Part shown: positions 17,963 through 26,816 of the stretch, one piece after another
Layout of the letters: every line of letters begins with the position of its first letter
Numbering within the stretch: the stretch's first letter is position 1
Source of the DNA: Erysipelothrix urinaevulpis
GTDB taxonomy: Bacteria > Bacillota_I > Bacilli_A > Erysipelotrichales > Erysipelotrichaceae
Assembly: GCF_009828835.1 (NCBI RefSeq)
Contig: NZ_WTTB01000001.1
Span: forward strand, 338,274-402,273
Direction: 5' to 3'
Length of the DNA: 64,000 nucleotides
Program-made: the position numbers and the translations under genes
Notes under the pieces: model-generated
What the model was told of the DNA's origin: nothing
Database searches by the model: none
What the model saw: only the letters and a program-made list of their open reading frames with translations

Positions 17963-19525
17963 ATGTTTAATATAAAGAATTTAAATATAAGTCGGAACAA
18001 TCAATCACTTTCATTAGTGAAAAACTTCAGTTTTACCTTTGCTGATCAAGACAAAGTCGCTCTTGTTGGCGAGGAAGGGACAGGAAAGTCTAGTTTAATT
18101 AAAGCGATGGTTTTTAAAGATAGTTTAGACTATGCAAGTGTAAAATTTGACGAAATGTCAGATTCTTTAGTTGTTGGATACGTCCCACAATTATTGAGCT
18201 ATCAAGGAAGTGTAGATGACATGTTTTATAAGAATGTTGACTGGGAATTTTTTGATTATGCACTGTTTAATGAATTACTCAACGACTTTGGACTTGTTGA
18301 TTTAGATATTGACAAGCGACCTTATGAAGTCTTGTCAGGTGGAGAGAAAGTCAAGTTAAAAATCATTCAAGAACTCATGAAACAACCTGATATTTTACTT
18401 TTGGATGAACCAACCAATGATTTAGATATGAAAAGTATTGAAGCACTGGAAAAACATTTAAAAGCAGTAAATTATCCAGTTGTCATCTCATCTCATGATC
18501 GAAGTTTTATTGAAAATGTTGCGAATACGATCATTCATTTTGAACAAGTGAAACGACGAACAGAAAGTTATCAGACAATTTATCGAATGACTTACTCGGA
18601 TTTCATTGAAGAACGACACTATCGAATGACTAAGCAAGCCAGTCAACATACAAAAGAAACTGAAGAATTTGATAAAGCTATGGAACGATTTGAATCAATT
18701 CATGATCGAGTCCATCATAGTTTAAAAACGGCAACGCGACAAGATCCCCAAGCAGCAAAAAATCTTAAAGATAAAATGAGAACTGTAAAATCAATGGAAA
18801 AACGATTACAACGTCAACAAGATACAATTACAAGCCGACCAGAGTTTGATAAGCCAATCGATTTCCAATTAAACAATAAAGGATCGATTCACACCACAAG
18901 AAAAGTGTTAGATATTTCCATAAAACCGTTAAAAATAAAGGACAAGGTATTGAGTAAAGGCGTTGAATTACAGCTTTATGGTCCTGAAAAAATTGCCATT
19001 ATTGGTGAAAATGGAATTGATAAAAGCACATTACTTTATGCAATCAAGGAGTCTTTAGAAAGTAGCGGGTTGAACGTTGCATGGATGCCTCAAAGTTATT
19101 CAGAGGTCATGGATGTAAAGAAAAATTCAATTGAACAACTTGCTGATATAAAAGATAAAGAAGCAGTAACGAAGGCAAGAACTTTTTTGGGGAGTTTGAA
19201 TTTTACAGCGGAGGAAATGCTTGTTCCTTTTTCTGAACTTTCTGGGGGACAAAAAGCAAAGTTATACTTTGGTAAGATGGCTTTAGATTCATCTGATGTA
19301 TTGTTACTTGATGAACCCAGTCGTAATATATCTCCGCTTTCACTCGAAAGCCTTGAAACAGCATTGAAAAATTATACAGGAGCTGTGATTATGGTCAGCC
19401 ATGATCGACAACTCATCGCCCATGTTGCCGATAAAATATACGAACTTGATGTTGAAGGATTACATTTAAAGGAGACGTTAAATGACAATGAAAAAAAATC
19501 TACATTTATACTCACAGATAATTAA
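17963..19525 (+). CDS. ABC-F family ATPase, ribosomal protection type
   Basis: 520 residues from the ATG at 17963 after AGGAGGAAAA; no membrane helices. NBD1: VGEEGTGKSSL (Walker A), LSGGEKVKLK (signature), LLLDEPTNDLDM (Walker B). A charged coiled linker (~205-300) is the interdomain arm that enters the ribosome. NBD2: LSGGQKAKLYFG and LLLDEPSRNISPLS, the latter typical of Vga/Lsa/Msr-like antibiotic-resistance ABC-Fs. NBD2 Walker A reads GENGIDKST, where the usual second Gly of GxGKS is Asp. It probably displaces a ribosome-targeting drug (lincosamide, streptogramin or pleuromutilin class); spectrum is unknown. The leader suggests drug-inducible expression. Confidence 0.88.
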   Translation: MFNIKNLNISRNNQSLSLVKNFSFTFADQDKVALVGEEGTGKSSLIKAMVFKDSLDYASVKFDEMSDSLVVGYVPQLLSYQGSVDDMFYKNVDWEFFDYALFNELLNDFGLVDLDIDKRPYEVLSGGEKVKLKIIQELMKQPDILLLDEPTNDLDMKSIEALEKHLKAVNYPVVISSHDRSFIENVANTIIHFEQVKRRTESYQTIYRMTYSDFIEERHYRMTKQASQHTKETEEFDKAMERFESIHDRVHHSLKTATRQDPQAAKNLKDKMRTVKSMEKRLQRQQDTITSRPEFDKPIDFQLNNKGSIHTTRKVLDISIKPLKIKDKVLSKGVELQLYGPEKIAIIGENGIDKSTLLYAIKESLESSGLNVAWMPQSYSEVMDVKKNSIEQLADIKDKEAVTKARTFLGSLNFTAEEMLVPFSELSGGQKAKLYFGKMALDSSDVLLLDEPSRNISPLSLESLETALKNYTGAVIMVSHDRQLIAHVADKIYELDVEGLHLKETLNDNEKKSTFILTDN

Positions 19526-19997
19526 TACGGATGTTGCTGTGTTGTATGCATTGAGCGATAACTCACATTTATATTTACTTTGTTTTATAGACGAAAAAGA
19601 GAAAAAACTGAAGACACTAAGACAGTATTTTACTGTGGAGATAAGTGAACAACCCACCAGCATTCATCGAAACCTTGAAAAACAAATGAATGAATATTTC
19701 TTGGGAAATAGAGTTGAGTTTGATGTTCCGCTTAAATTATGGGGAACTGATTTTCAAAAAAAAGTGTGGAAGCAACTGATCAACATCCCCTATGGTACAA
19801 CCATTAGTTATGAAGCTTTAGCTCATCAGATTGGTCATGACAAAGCCTACAGAGCAGTGGGAAGTGCAAATGGTAAGAACAATCATGTTATTTTAATTCC
19901 ATGTCACAGAGTTATTGCAAAGGGTGGAAAATTAGGTGGTTATACTGGAGGGCTCCATATCAAGGAAAGATTGTTAGCCGTTGAAAATATTGAATAA
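19482..19997 (+). CDS. ogt: Methylated-DNA--protein-cysteine methyltransferase
   Basis: 171 residues. The acceptor motif IPCHRVIAKGG places the active Cys near residue 141, and GYTGG follows. VWKQLINIPYGTTISYEALA (~95-114) is the conserved DNA-binding helix region. It removes O6-alkyl groups from guanine irreversibly. It starts inside the end of the ABC-F gene (44-base overlap, different frame) after AAGGAGACGTT, so it is translationally coupled. The N-terminal domain is diverged, as in many Ogt proteins. Confidence 0.93.
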   Translation: MTMKKNLHLYSQIINTDVAVLYALSDNSHLYLLCFIDEKEKKLKTLRQYFTVEISEQPTSIHRNLEKQMNEYFLGNRVEFDVPLKLWGTDFQKKVWKQLINIPYGTTISYEALAHQIGHDKAYRAVGSANGKNNHVILIPCHRVIAKGGKLGGYTGGLHIKERLLAVENIE

Positions 19998-20080
19998 CAG
20001 TCAATATTTGTTGTCAAACGATAAATAAACATTGACAAACAGTAAAAAGAACGTAATATAATACATGAAGGAGTGATTGT

Positions 20081-20551
20081 ATGAAACGTGTAGATTCAAG
20101 TCGGGTGTTAAGGGTTCTCATTCTTAGTTTTTTTATTTTAGGAGTCTATATCATGATAGGATTTGCTCCGAAAATATGGATAATCTACTTTCAACATCAG
20201 GTATCCAAGATTATCTTTAGTTTGTTTATGATGTTGAGTTCAATTCCATATTTTTTATCACTTGTGATATTATGGCGTTTAGTGGATTCGTATGCTAAGA
20301 ATCAGTTTATTAATGCCAATAATGTGAAAGCAATCAAAACTATTTCGTACTTTAGTTTAATTGAATTCATTCTATATCTCTTCATTTCAATACTTTTAAT
20401 TATTACAAATATAACAGTTGGAATTGAAGGGAAAATGTTTATCTTGGTTATTTTACTCGTCTCGTCGTTATTAACGATAACTCTTTCAGTATTTTCAACC
20501 ATTCTTTATGAGGCAGTTCACTTAAAAGAAGAAAGTGAGCTGACAATATGA
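20081..20551 (+). CDS. DUF2975 membrane protein
   Basis: 156 residues with four hydrophobic helices and a cytoplasmic central loop (VDSYAKNQFINANNVKAIKTIS, a recognisable DUF2975 pattern). Function is unknown. It overlaps the following YozG-type HTH gene by four bases, the standard DUF2975 arrangement; the regulator probably acts with or on it. GAAGGAGTG precedes the start. Confidence 0.85.
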   Translation: MKRVDSSRVLRVLILSFFILGVYIMIGFAPKIWIIYFQHQVSKIIFSLFMMLSSIPYFLSLVILWRLVDSYAKNQFINANNVKAIKTISYFSLIEFILYLFISILLIITNITVGIEGKMFILVILLVSSLLTITLSVFSTILYEAVHLKEESELTI

Positions 20552-20778
20552 AAGATAAAATTGAAGTCAATCTCGATGTCATGTTGGCTAAACGAAAAAT
20601 GTCTGTGACAGAATTAGCAGAAAGAGTTGGTATTACGATTTCAAATATATCGATTCTCAAAAATGGTAAAGCGAAAGCAATTCGATTCGAGACGTTGGCC
20701 AGCATATGCGAAGCACTTGACTGTCAACCTGGTGAAATATTATATTACAGAAAGGACGATGAAAATGAAGAAAATTAA
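20548..20778 (+). CDS. Cro/CI-type HTH regulator (YozG-like)
   Basis: 76 residues, essentially one helix-turn-helix domain (LAKRKMSVTELAERVGITISNISILKNGKAKAIRF), followed by LASICEALDCQPGEILYY. This matches the small YozG-like regulators paired with DUF2975 proteins. ATGA overlap with the upstream stop shows coupling. Confidence 0.9.
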   Translation: MKDKIEVNLDVMLAKRKMSVTELAERVGITISNISILKNGKAKAIRFETLASICEALDCQPGEILYYRKDDENEEN

Positions 20779-20968
20779 CAATAAAATCGTAACGATACCT
20801 TTTGTTTTGGCAATCGGTTTATTAATTATAAGTGTATTGAATCCAGCATACGTTGATGATGCAGGATTTCTACATGAAAAATTTTTCCTGATTCCAATGA
20901 CTTATATGTTCTTATTTATTGGAATTATCTTAGTTGTTTATAATGTCGTTGTTAAAGTTAAAAAATAA
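20765..20968 (+). CDS. Small two-helix membrane protein (DUF3955-like)
   Basis: 67 residues from the ATG at 20765, spaced correctly after AAAGGACG; it overlaps the HTH gene by 14 bases. There are two hydrophobic helices separated by a loop with DDAGFLHEKFFLIPM, resembling the DUF3955 family pattern. It is the third gene of the DUF2975/HTH set. Function unknown. Confidence 0.7.
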   Translation: MKKINNKIVTIPFVLAIGLLIISVLNPAYVDDAGFLHEKFFLIPMTYMFLFIGIILVVYNVVVKVKK

Positions 20969-20973
20969 TACAA

Positions 20974-21038
20974 AGAAGACTGTTGTGAGCGTGATGTTTC
21001 TCTTAAATGAGATGGATCACTATCAACAGTCTTTTTTT
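20974..21038 (+). terminator. Strong rho-independent terminator
   Basis: Arms AAGACTGTTG (20976-20985) and CAACAGTCTT (21024-21033) with further internal pairing (GTGAT/ATCAC), ending in TTTTTTT. It closes the DUF2975 operon. Confidence 0.85.
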
Positions 21039-21076
21039 AAAAAACGTGGAATGTAATCCTAAAAACTGTCTAAATG

Positions 21077-21129
21077 ATGGGAAATTTCCCAAAAGAATGA
21101 ATATACATTTATCAAGGAGACACTATAAT
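21077..21129 (+). promoter_or_regulatory. Promoter with upstream palindrome for the EIIC gene
   Basis: The 14-bp perfect palindrome TGGGAAATTTCCCA (21077-21090) lies just upstream of a weak -35 (TATACA, 21101-21106), 17 bases, then TATAAT (21124-21129). A palindrome upstream of a weak -35 suits an activator site, plausibly for the RpiR protein encoded at 22510. A short inverted repeat AGCGAT/ATCGCT (21139-21159) follows in the 5' UTR. Confidence 0.5.
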
Positions 21130-21174
21130 GTAGTTGAAAGCGATATCAAATGAATCGCTATAGGAGGAAAGAAA

Positions 21175-22461
21175 ATGGATCGTTTTATTCAATTTATTGA
21201 AGAAAAGATGGTACCAAAGGTTGCGAAAGTAACAAATACACGTTATTTTAATGCCTTGAAATCAGGGTTTTTGGTTATCATGCCACTGACAATCATTGGT
21301 TCAATATTTTTATTAATCACTGATTTTCCATTGCCGGGTTATGCAGAATTTATGGCTGGTATATTTGGAGCGGATTGGACAAGTTATTTAGACTCTGCTT
21401 ACAGAGCAACATTCAATTTAATGGGCTTTTTGTTAGCAGGAACAATTGCTTATCGTCTTGCAGAAGATTATAATATGGATGCCTTATCAACAATGATTTT
21501 ATCATTAGTTGCTTATGTTGTTGTTTTACCTAAATCTGTAATCACAGAATCAGGAGAAGTTGTTGGTAGAGTTCTATCATTTACTTGGCTTGGTACACAA
21601 GGGGTTATTACAGCTTTGGTCATGGCGTTTTTAACAGTAGAAATTGTACGCTTTTTTGTTGAGAGAGACCTGACAATTAAAATGCCTGATTCAGTGCCTA
21701 CCATGGTATCTCAATCATTCAGTGCTTTAATACCAGGGTTTGCAGTTGTTATGGTTAGTTTACTGCTTGCTGGGTTATCAAGAGCAGTTGCTGGTTCATT
21801 TCCAGAACTAATTTATCAAATCATTCAAATTCCTTTAGAAGGTCTTACGTCATCTTTAGGTGCAATCGTGGTTGTCGCCGGATTAAATGGTTTCTTATGG
21901 TGGTTTGGTATTCATCCAACAGTTGTTAATTCAGTTGTAAACCCGTTACTAAACGCAAACTCAGTTAAAAATTTAGAATTATTTAAAGCAAATAATCTAA
22001 CATTAGCTACAGGTAACGTTGGAACAATCCAAATGATTGATCAATTTGCAACAATTGGTGGAGCAGGTCTTACACTTGGTTTAGTGATAGCTATGTTATT
22101 AGTAGCACGCTCATCACGTTTGAAAGCAATGTCAAAATTAATTGGTGTTCCATCACTCTTTAACATTAATGAACCAATAATCTTTGGTTTACCAGTTGTT
22201 TTTAACCCATTGATGTTAATCCCTATTACAGTTGCACCAATGGTCTCAGTTTTAATTGCATATTTCGCAATGAAAATAAACTTTATGCCAATGTTCAATG
22301 GTGTAGTTGCACCTTGGCCAACACCACCAATCTTCTCAGGATTTTTAGTAGCTGGGTGGCAAGGGGCTGTCGTACAAATTATCTGTATCATTGCAGCCAC
22401 AATAATATATTATCCATTCGTCAAGGCATTGGATAATCAATATTTAAAAGAAGAAGCATAA
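21175..22461 (+). CDS. PTS EIIC, cellobiose family (CelB-like)
   Basis: 428 residues, ten or so membrane segments. N-terminal RYFNALKSGFLVIMPLTIIGS is typical of CelB; FNINEPIIFGLPVVFNP (~327-343) is the conserved substrate loop; WWFGIHP lies near 241. It transports a beta-glucoside-type disaccharide coupled to EIIB phosphorylation. No EIIA or EIIB is linked; the closest EIIB in the window is the orphan at 46718. It is followed by an RpiR regulator and two amino-acid enzyme genes, not by a glycosidase. Confidence 0.93.
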   Translation: MDRFIQFIEEKMVPKVAKVTNTRYFNALKSGFLVIMPLTIIGSIFLLITDFPLPGYAEFMAGIFGADWTSYLDSAYRATFNLMGFLLAGTIAYRLAEDYNMDALSTMILSLVAYVVVLPKSVITESGEVVGRVLSFTWLGTQGVITALVMAFLTVEIVRFFVERDLTIKMPDSVPTMVSQSFSALIPGFAVVMVSLLLAGLSRAVAGSFPELIYQIIQIPLEGLTSSLGAIVVVAGLNGFLWWFGIHPTVVNSVVNPLLNANSVKNLELFKANNLTLATGNVGTIQMIDQFATIGGAGLTLGLVIAMLLVARSSRLKAMSKLIGVPSLFNINEPIIFGLPVVFNPLMLIPITVAPMVSVLIAYFAMKINFMPMFNGVVAPWPTPPIFSGFLVAGWQGAVVQIICIIAATIIYYPFVKALDNQYLKEEA

Positions 22462-22509
22462 ATAAATAGATAAAATAAGGTATAATTCAAGAGATAAGGG
22501 AGGTTAAAA

Positions 22510-23301
22510 ATGGTACTGAGTAAACAAATTTCACTCCATGCTTATACACTCACTGAGATGGAAAAGCAACTTCTTCGAAATCTCTTGGATTATTCTGATG
22601 AGTTTGAATATAAAAATTTTACAATCGAATTTATTTCTGAACAATTTAATGTCTCAAAAACAAGTGTTCATCGTTTTACACAAAAATTAGGATATGAGAG
22701 TTTCGTTTATTTTAAAGATGACTATTTTAACCGGGATGTCATGTCGAAAACAAGTCAAGAAGAACCAAATCAATATGTTGATATGTTGAAACATACCTAT
22801 GAATTAGTCAATGATTCTATTTCAGAAGATCTATTAATTGCAATGATCCAGGCAAAAAGAATTGTGATCTATGGTATGGGTATGAGTAATTTTCTTGGCA
22901 AAATGTTCCAAATTAAGTTGCAATTGTTTGGAAAAACAGTGGAACAATTTGATGATTCACGCTACATGAGACTGTCAGCGAAAAGTTTAAATTCAAAAGA
23001 GGATTTGGTGTTTGTTTTATCAAGAAGTGGTAAGCCACCTGAAATTGTTGAAGCAATTATCGAAGCAAATTTTAGGAAAGTAAAGATTGTATTAATAACA
23101 GAAGAACCTAAGTCTCCATTGGGGGGCTTATCGGATTTTATCATTCAAACTTCATTCAGTAAAGATTCTGACCAGGCAATTGATACAAGAATTAATGCTC
23201 ATGTAGCATTAGATGTCTTAATGAATCGCTTTATTGAAAGAAAAGAGAAAGAAGTTTTAGAGAATGACACAAAAAGTATCGACCCTCAACAGGGAGAATA
23301 A
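22510..23301 (+). CDS. RpiR/MurR-family regulator with SIS domain
   Basis: 263 residues. N-terminal RpiR HTH (IEFISEQFNVSKTSVHRFTQKLGYESFVYFK) and SIS domain beginning VIYGMGMSNFLGKM (~118), with FVLSRSGKPPEIVEAI (~171) as the phosphosugar loop. It probably regulates the adjacent EIIC gene. AAGGGAGG precedes the start, and its end overlaps the MalY/PatB gene by 38 bases. Confidence 0.9.
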   Translation: MVLSKQISLHAYTLTEMEKQLLRNLLDYSDEFEYKNFTIEFISEQFNVSKTSVHRFTQKLGYESFVYFKDDYFNRDVMSKTSQEEPNQYVDMLKHTYELVNDSISEDLLIAMIQAKRIVIYGMGMSNFLGKMFQIKLQLFGKTVEQFDDSRYMRLSAKSLNSKEDLVFVLSRSGKPPEIVEAIIEANFRKVKIVLITEEPKSPLGGLSDFIIQTSFSKDSDQAIDTRINAHVALDVLMNRFIERKEKEVLENDTKSIDPQQGE

Positions 23302-24451
23302 TGGTTCTAAAAAGTGGAACAGGAACTATATCGAAAAACGATTTAATATTCAAGAAAAACAAAAGATATATCCATTGTTTATTGCGGATATGGATTTTAG
23401 ACATTCCGATAAAATAATAAAACAGCTGGAGAAGGTCGTTTTGGACGATGATTTTGGATACTTTGATGTCTGTGAATCGTATTATCATAGTATTTGTCGG
23501 TGGCAAAAGAAAGTCCATCACATTGAATTAAAGGAAGAATGGATTATTCCAGCAAATGGCACGATTGCAGCTTTACATATGGCGGCAAGTGCACTTGCAG
23601 TCAATGACAATTTTTTAATTATGACACCAGTTTATGGCGTATTTAAAACAATTGGGTTATCGTTTGGGAAACTATATGACTATGCATTAAAAGAAGTTAA
23701 AGGGCGATATAGTTTTGATTTAAAAGAAATTGAACAAGCGATTATCACTCAGAACATAAATACACTGATTTTTTGTAATCCACATAATCCCTCAGGTAGA
23801 ATGTGGACAAAGGATGAATTGAAGAGCCTTGTTGGTGTTTGTAAAAAACATAAGGTTAAGATATTTTCAGATGAGATTCATGGTGATCTTATTTTAACTG
23901 ACGAAAAATTTGTTTCATTGATAGAATTCAATGACATTTATTCTGACATTTTAGTCAGTACTTCCCCTAATAAATCCTTTAATCTGTCTGGATTAACAAC
24001 GTCGTATTTATTAACGAATAATTCAACATGGAAAAATTTAATTGAGCAAGAAATGCTTAAGTACCACATCTCAATGAATCGTATGGGTATTGAAGCATCG
24101 AGAATTGTATATGATTATGGCCAAGAATGGTTTAGTGATGTCCTTGTCGTTATTAAGGAAAATATACTGATAGTTGAAGAAATGTGTCGGGACACTGATT
24201 TAGGATTTATGGCACCTGATGCTGGTTATCTTTTATGGATTAAGCTTGATAAAGTTAAAGATATTGACCGATATATTCAAGATTTGTCATTCAAAACAGG
24301 TGTTTTGCTCGAAACGGGAAGTCGATTTATTGGTAATTATAATCAGTATATTCGTATTAATGTTGCAACTGATCGAAACTTACTCATTGAAGCAATGACA
24401 CTCTTTAAAAATCATTATGAAAACTATGAAGGAGATTCAAATGAAAACTAG
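23264..24451 (+). CDS. MalY/PatB-family PLP-dependent cystathionine beta-lyase / aminotransferase
   Basis: 395 residues. Fold-type I features: FIADMDF (~39), GTIAALHMAASAL, FCNPHNPSGRMW (~170-181), FSDEIHGDL (~203) and the PLP lysine in TSPNKSFNLSGL (~239). The N-terminal NRENNGSKKWN equals the family's start region, so ATG 23264, inside the previous gene, fits despite a weak ribosome binding site. The enzyme cleaves C-S bonds of cystathionine or cysteine conjugates, giving ammonia and pyruvate through aminoacrylate. MalY paralogs may also modulate sugar regulators. The RidA gene downstream fits the aminoacrylate route. Confidence 0.9.
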   Translation: MTQKVSTLNRENNGSKKWNRNYIEKRFNIQEKQKIYPLFIADMDFRHSDKIIKQLEKVVLDDDFGYFDVCESYYHSICRWQKKVHHIELKEEWIIPANGTIAALHMAASALAVNDNFLIMTPVYGVFKTIGLSFGKLYDYALKEVKGRYSFDLKEIEQAIITQNINTLIFCNPHNPSGRMWTKDELKSLVGVCKKHKVKIFSDEIHGDLILTDEKFVSLIEFNDIYSDILVSTSPNKSFNLSGLTTSYLLTNNSTWKNLIEQEMLKYHISMNRMGIEASRIVYDYGQEWFSDVLVVIKENILIVEEMCRDTDLGFMAPDAGYLLWIKLDKVKDIDRYIQDLSFKTGVLLETGSRFIGNYNQYIRINVATDRNLLIEAMTLFKNHYENYEGDSNEN

Positions 24452-24815
24452 TTATTACACGCCTAATGCACCAGAGGCAGTAGGACCATATGAACAAGCG
24501 TGTGCAAGCAATGGATTTTTGTTTACATCAGGTCAGTTAGGAATAGATCCTAAAACTAAGCAATTTGTTGATGGGATTGAAGCACAAACGCATCAAGTCA
24601 TGAAAAATATTCAAGCAATTTTGGAACAAGCAGGTAGTAGTTTGGATGACATTCTAAAAACAACGATTTATTTAACGGACATGGATGACTTTGGTGTTGT
24701 GAATGAAGTCTATGCAAGTTATTTTACAGAAAGTGTTCCAGCACGTTCGGCATTTCAAGTGGTGGCACTACCCTTGAATGGTTTGATTGAGATTGAAGTT
24801 ATCGCAAACCAATAG
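24441..24815 (+). CDS. ridA: RidA-family enamine/imine deaminase
   Basis: 124 residues from the ATG at 24441 after GAAGGAG. Canonical motifs: GPYEQAC, FTSGQLGIDP (~33), the catalytic Arg in PARSAFQV (~104) and Glu in GLIEIEVIA near the end. It hydrolyses reactive 2-aminoacrylate to pyruvate and ammonia, matching its overlap (11 bases) with a beta-lyase that produces this enamine. It ends exactly in a bidirectional terminator. Confidence 0.95.
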   Translation: MKTSYYTPNAPEAVGPYEQACASNGFLFTSGQLGIDPKTKQFVDGIEAQTHQVMKNIQAILEQAGSSLDDILKTTIYLTDMDDFGVVNEVYASYFTESVPARSAFQVVALPLNGLIEIEVIANQ

Positions 24816-24843
24816 AAAAACGAACAATTTGTTCGTTTTTCTA
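24813..24843. terminator. Bidirectional terminator between ridA and the antiporter
   Basis: Near-perfect 15-bp arms TAGAAAAACGAACAA / TTGTTCGTTTTTCTA with A and T tracts on both strands; it contains the ridA stop codon. Confidence 0.85.
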
Positions 24844-24848
24844 TTTTC

Positions 24849-26063
24849 TTAAGTAGCTTGGTTAAATTCATTTGCCCATTCAAAGGCTTTTTTTGATAAC
24901 ACAACGGCAATGATTTCGTTAATAACGGCTGCAGCAGCAATCGTACCTTGAATTAACAATGCTGCGTTCGGATCTTTTATCATAAGTGTACTTGCAGCAA
25001 TCCCTGTAAAGACTAGCGAAACACCAGAGTGCGGTAAAAGGGTTAGACCAAGATATTTTTGTACTGTATGAGGAAGCTTGGTATATTTCGCTCCAGCATA
25101 AGCACCGATATATTTTCCCAACGCTCTTGAGAGAATATAAATTAACGTAAATAATCCAGCACCAAAGATTAATTCATAATTGAGCGGTGCACCTAAATTC
25201 ATAATAACTAGTAAGAGCCCTAAACCAATCACTGGATTTAGATTATGCATGATAATTTCTTGTTTTTGTTGTGGAATGAGATTGGAAAACCCGGACGAGA
25301 AAGCCATGCCTAGTAGCATAAAATTAATTAAATCTTGTTTAAATACATAAGAGTTGATAATGATAGAAAAGCCAGCAATGAGTATAATCCCAAACAAAAC
25401 CAATATTTCATTTGAATACGATGTTTTATTCATGAGATATCCAACACAAAGTCCGCTGACTAATCCAATGATTAAAGGAACGGCAATCATTGCGATGACA
25501 TTTAATACAATAGAACCGATTCCTTGACTTGCATCGGATGCAATGAGTGAATTTGTTGTCAAGAAGATGACAATCGCAACAATATCATCCAATGCAGCCA
25601 TTGGAATGAGGGTATCAGTTAAAGGTCCCTTTGTTTTAAACTCTTTCACGATGGACAACGCTGGTGCAGGCGCGGTCGCTAAAGCAATCGCTCCAAATAA
25701 AGGTGCTATGTAAGTTGGTTGTTTTAAAATAAATAATGCAATGTAAAATATAAAGGTAACAAATACAAACGTGAAGAGTGATTGGAAAAGTGTTGTTATC
25801 ACGACCTTAGATCCTGTCTTCTTTAATTTATCAATGACAAGTTCCGAACCTATAATCAATCCAACAATTGTTTCAAAGACAGCAAGTAAAACATGATACC
25901 AATTCGAAGTGATAAGGTTATCACTCAGTATATTTAAACCAAAAGGTCCAATGACCATGCCGGTAATGAGCCAACCTAAAATTTCTGGTAAGCCAAGACG
26001 ACTGACTATTTTTCCAGCGATAAAAGCTAAACAAATTGAAAAAAACAAGCGAATTATTAACAT
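24849..26063 (-). CDS. Cation:proton antiporter (CPA2/KefB-like membrane domain)
   Basis: 404 residues, 11-13 hydrophobic helices. The family pattern is clear: GWLITGMVIGPFG near the N-terminus, ATAPAPALSIVKEF (~148-161) and MAALDDIVAIVIF (~172-184; Asp-Asp ion site). No TrkA-N or USP domain is attached. It probably exchanges Na+ or K+ for protons. It begins directly at the TetR stop, so the two form an operon under TetR control; the inducer is unknown. Confidence 0.9.
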   Translation of the reverse strand: MLIIRLFFSICLAFIAGKIVSRLGLPEILGWLITGMVIGPFGLNILSDNLITSNWYHVLLAVFETIVGLIIGSELVIDKLKKTGSKVVITTLFQSLFTFVFVTFIFYIALFILKQPTYIAPLFGAIALATAPAPALSIVKEFKTKGPLTDTLIPMAALDDIVAIVIFLTTNSLIASDASQGIGSIVLNVIAMIAVPLIIGLVSGLCVGYLMNKTSYSNEILVLFGIILIAGFSIIINSYVFKQDLINFMLLGMAFSSGFSNLIPQQKQEIIMHNLNPVIGLGLLLVIMNLGAPLNYELIFGAGLFTLIYILSRALGKYIGAYAGAKYTKLPHTVQKYLGLTLLPHSGVSLVFTGIAASTLMIKDPNAALLIQGTIAAAAVINEIIAVVLSKKAFEWANEFNQAT

Positions 26064-26668
26064 TATATACCTCTTTCTATTGTGCCATAAAGTAAAGTAT
26101 CAATTAAGATATCAAATAAGTCTAAATATTCTGTCAATGATTCTTTATTGGTGAACATAAAGTTATGGTTAAATGTATCAAGTACAAGTAAGTAATAATT
26201 AATTACTTGATTTTTACTTAAACCTTCTCTTAATGGCGCATGACGAACAATTTCCTTTAAAATGTTTTCATTTAGTTCTTTAATATTATGATGTAATTGA
26301 TTGATTTCCACTCTAAGGTGTTCTGGTGGAGTAATGATGGATTTGAAGAACACACTTGAATAAACAGGGTAATGGATCGAAAAATTTTTACGTGTATCAA
26401 GATAGTTCTTTAAATCTGACTCAAAACCATTGCCTAATACAACATTTTCTTTTAAATTAAGATAAAACAACGAATAAACATAGTTTACAGTTTCAAGATA
26501 CAAGGCGTCCTTGCTCTGGAAATGATGATAAAATTGTCCCTTAGAGATTTTATTATCTTCACAAAACTGGTTGAGTGATAAAGAATCATAACTTTCATCT
26601 GCTAATACTTGACATGCAGAGTCAATAATCATCTCTTTGCTGCGTTTTCCTTTAATTGTTTTTGCCAT
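26063..26668 (-). CDS. TetR-family regulator
   Basis: 201 residues from the start at 26668, behind GGAGGTTTAT; a longer in-frame start at 26689 has no ribosome binding site. The N-terminal HTH contains LNQFCEDNKISKGQFYHHFQSKDALY, the classic TetR recognition helix. The C-terminal ligand domain is not assignable to a subfamily. It is the first gene of a two-gene operon with the antiporter and very likely represses it and itself. Confidence 0.92.
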   Translation of the reverse strand: MAKTIKGKRSKEMIIDSACQVLADESYDSLSLNQFCEDNKISKGQFYHHFQSKDALYLETVNYVYSLFYLNLKENVVLGNGFESDLKNYLDTRKNFSIHYPVYSSVFFKSIITPPEHLRVEINQLHHNIKELNENILKEIVRHAPLREGLSKNQVINYYLLVLDTFNHNFMFTNKESLTEYLDLFDILIDTLLYGTIERGI

Positions 26669-26678
26669 ATAAACCTCC

Positions 26679-26700
26679 AAACAGACCAAGTGGTTTGTTT
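26679..26700. promoter_or_regulatory. Probable TetR operator
   Basis: AAACAGACC-AAGT-GGTTTGTTT is an imperfect palindrome with one mismatch per arm. It lies immediately upstream of the TetR gene's ribosome binding site, the normal location for autorepression. Confidence 0.6.
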
Positions 26701-26816
26701 ATGATAACACAGAAAAATTCTAAACACAAGGATTCATAACATTAAACGAAGGATTTGTGAATCAAGTTTAATTTAATCACATAAATATGTTATTATAATC
26801 AAGAATTGGAGGAAAT

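Noticed and set aside
23301..23415. ATG at 23301 with a good AGGGAGAAT site upstream
   Set aside because: It is out of frame with the MalY/PatB homology and ends soon, while the 23264 frame matches the family from its first residues.
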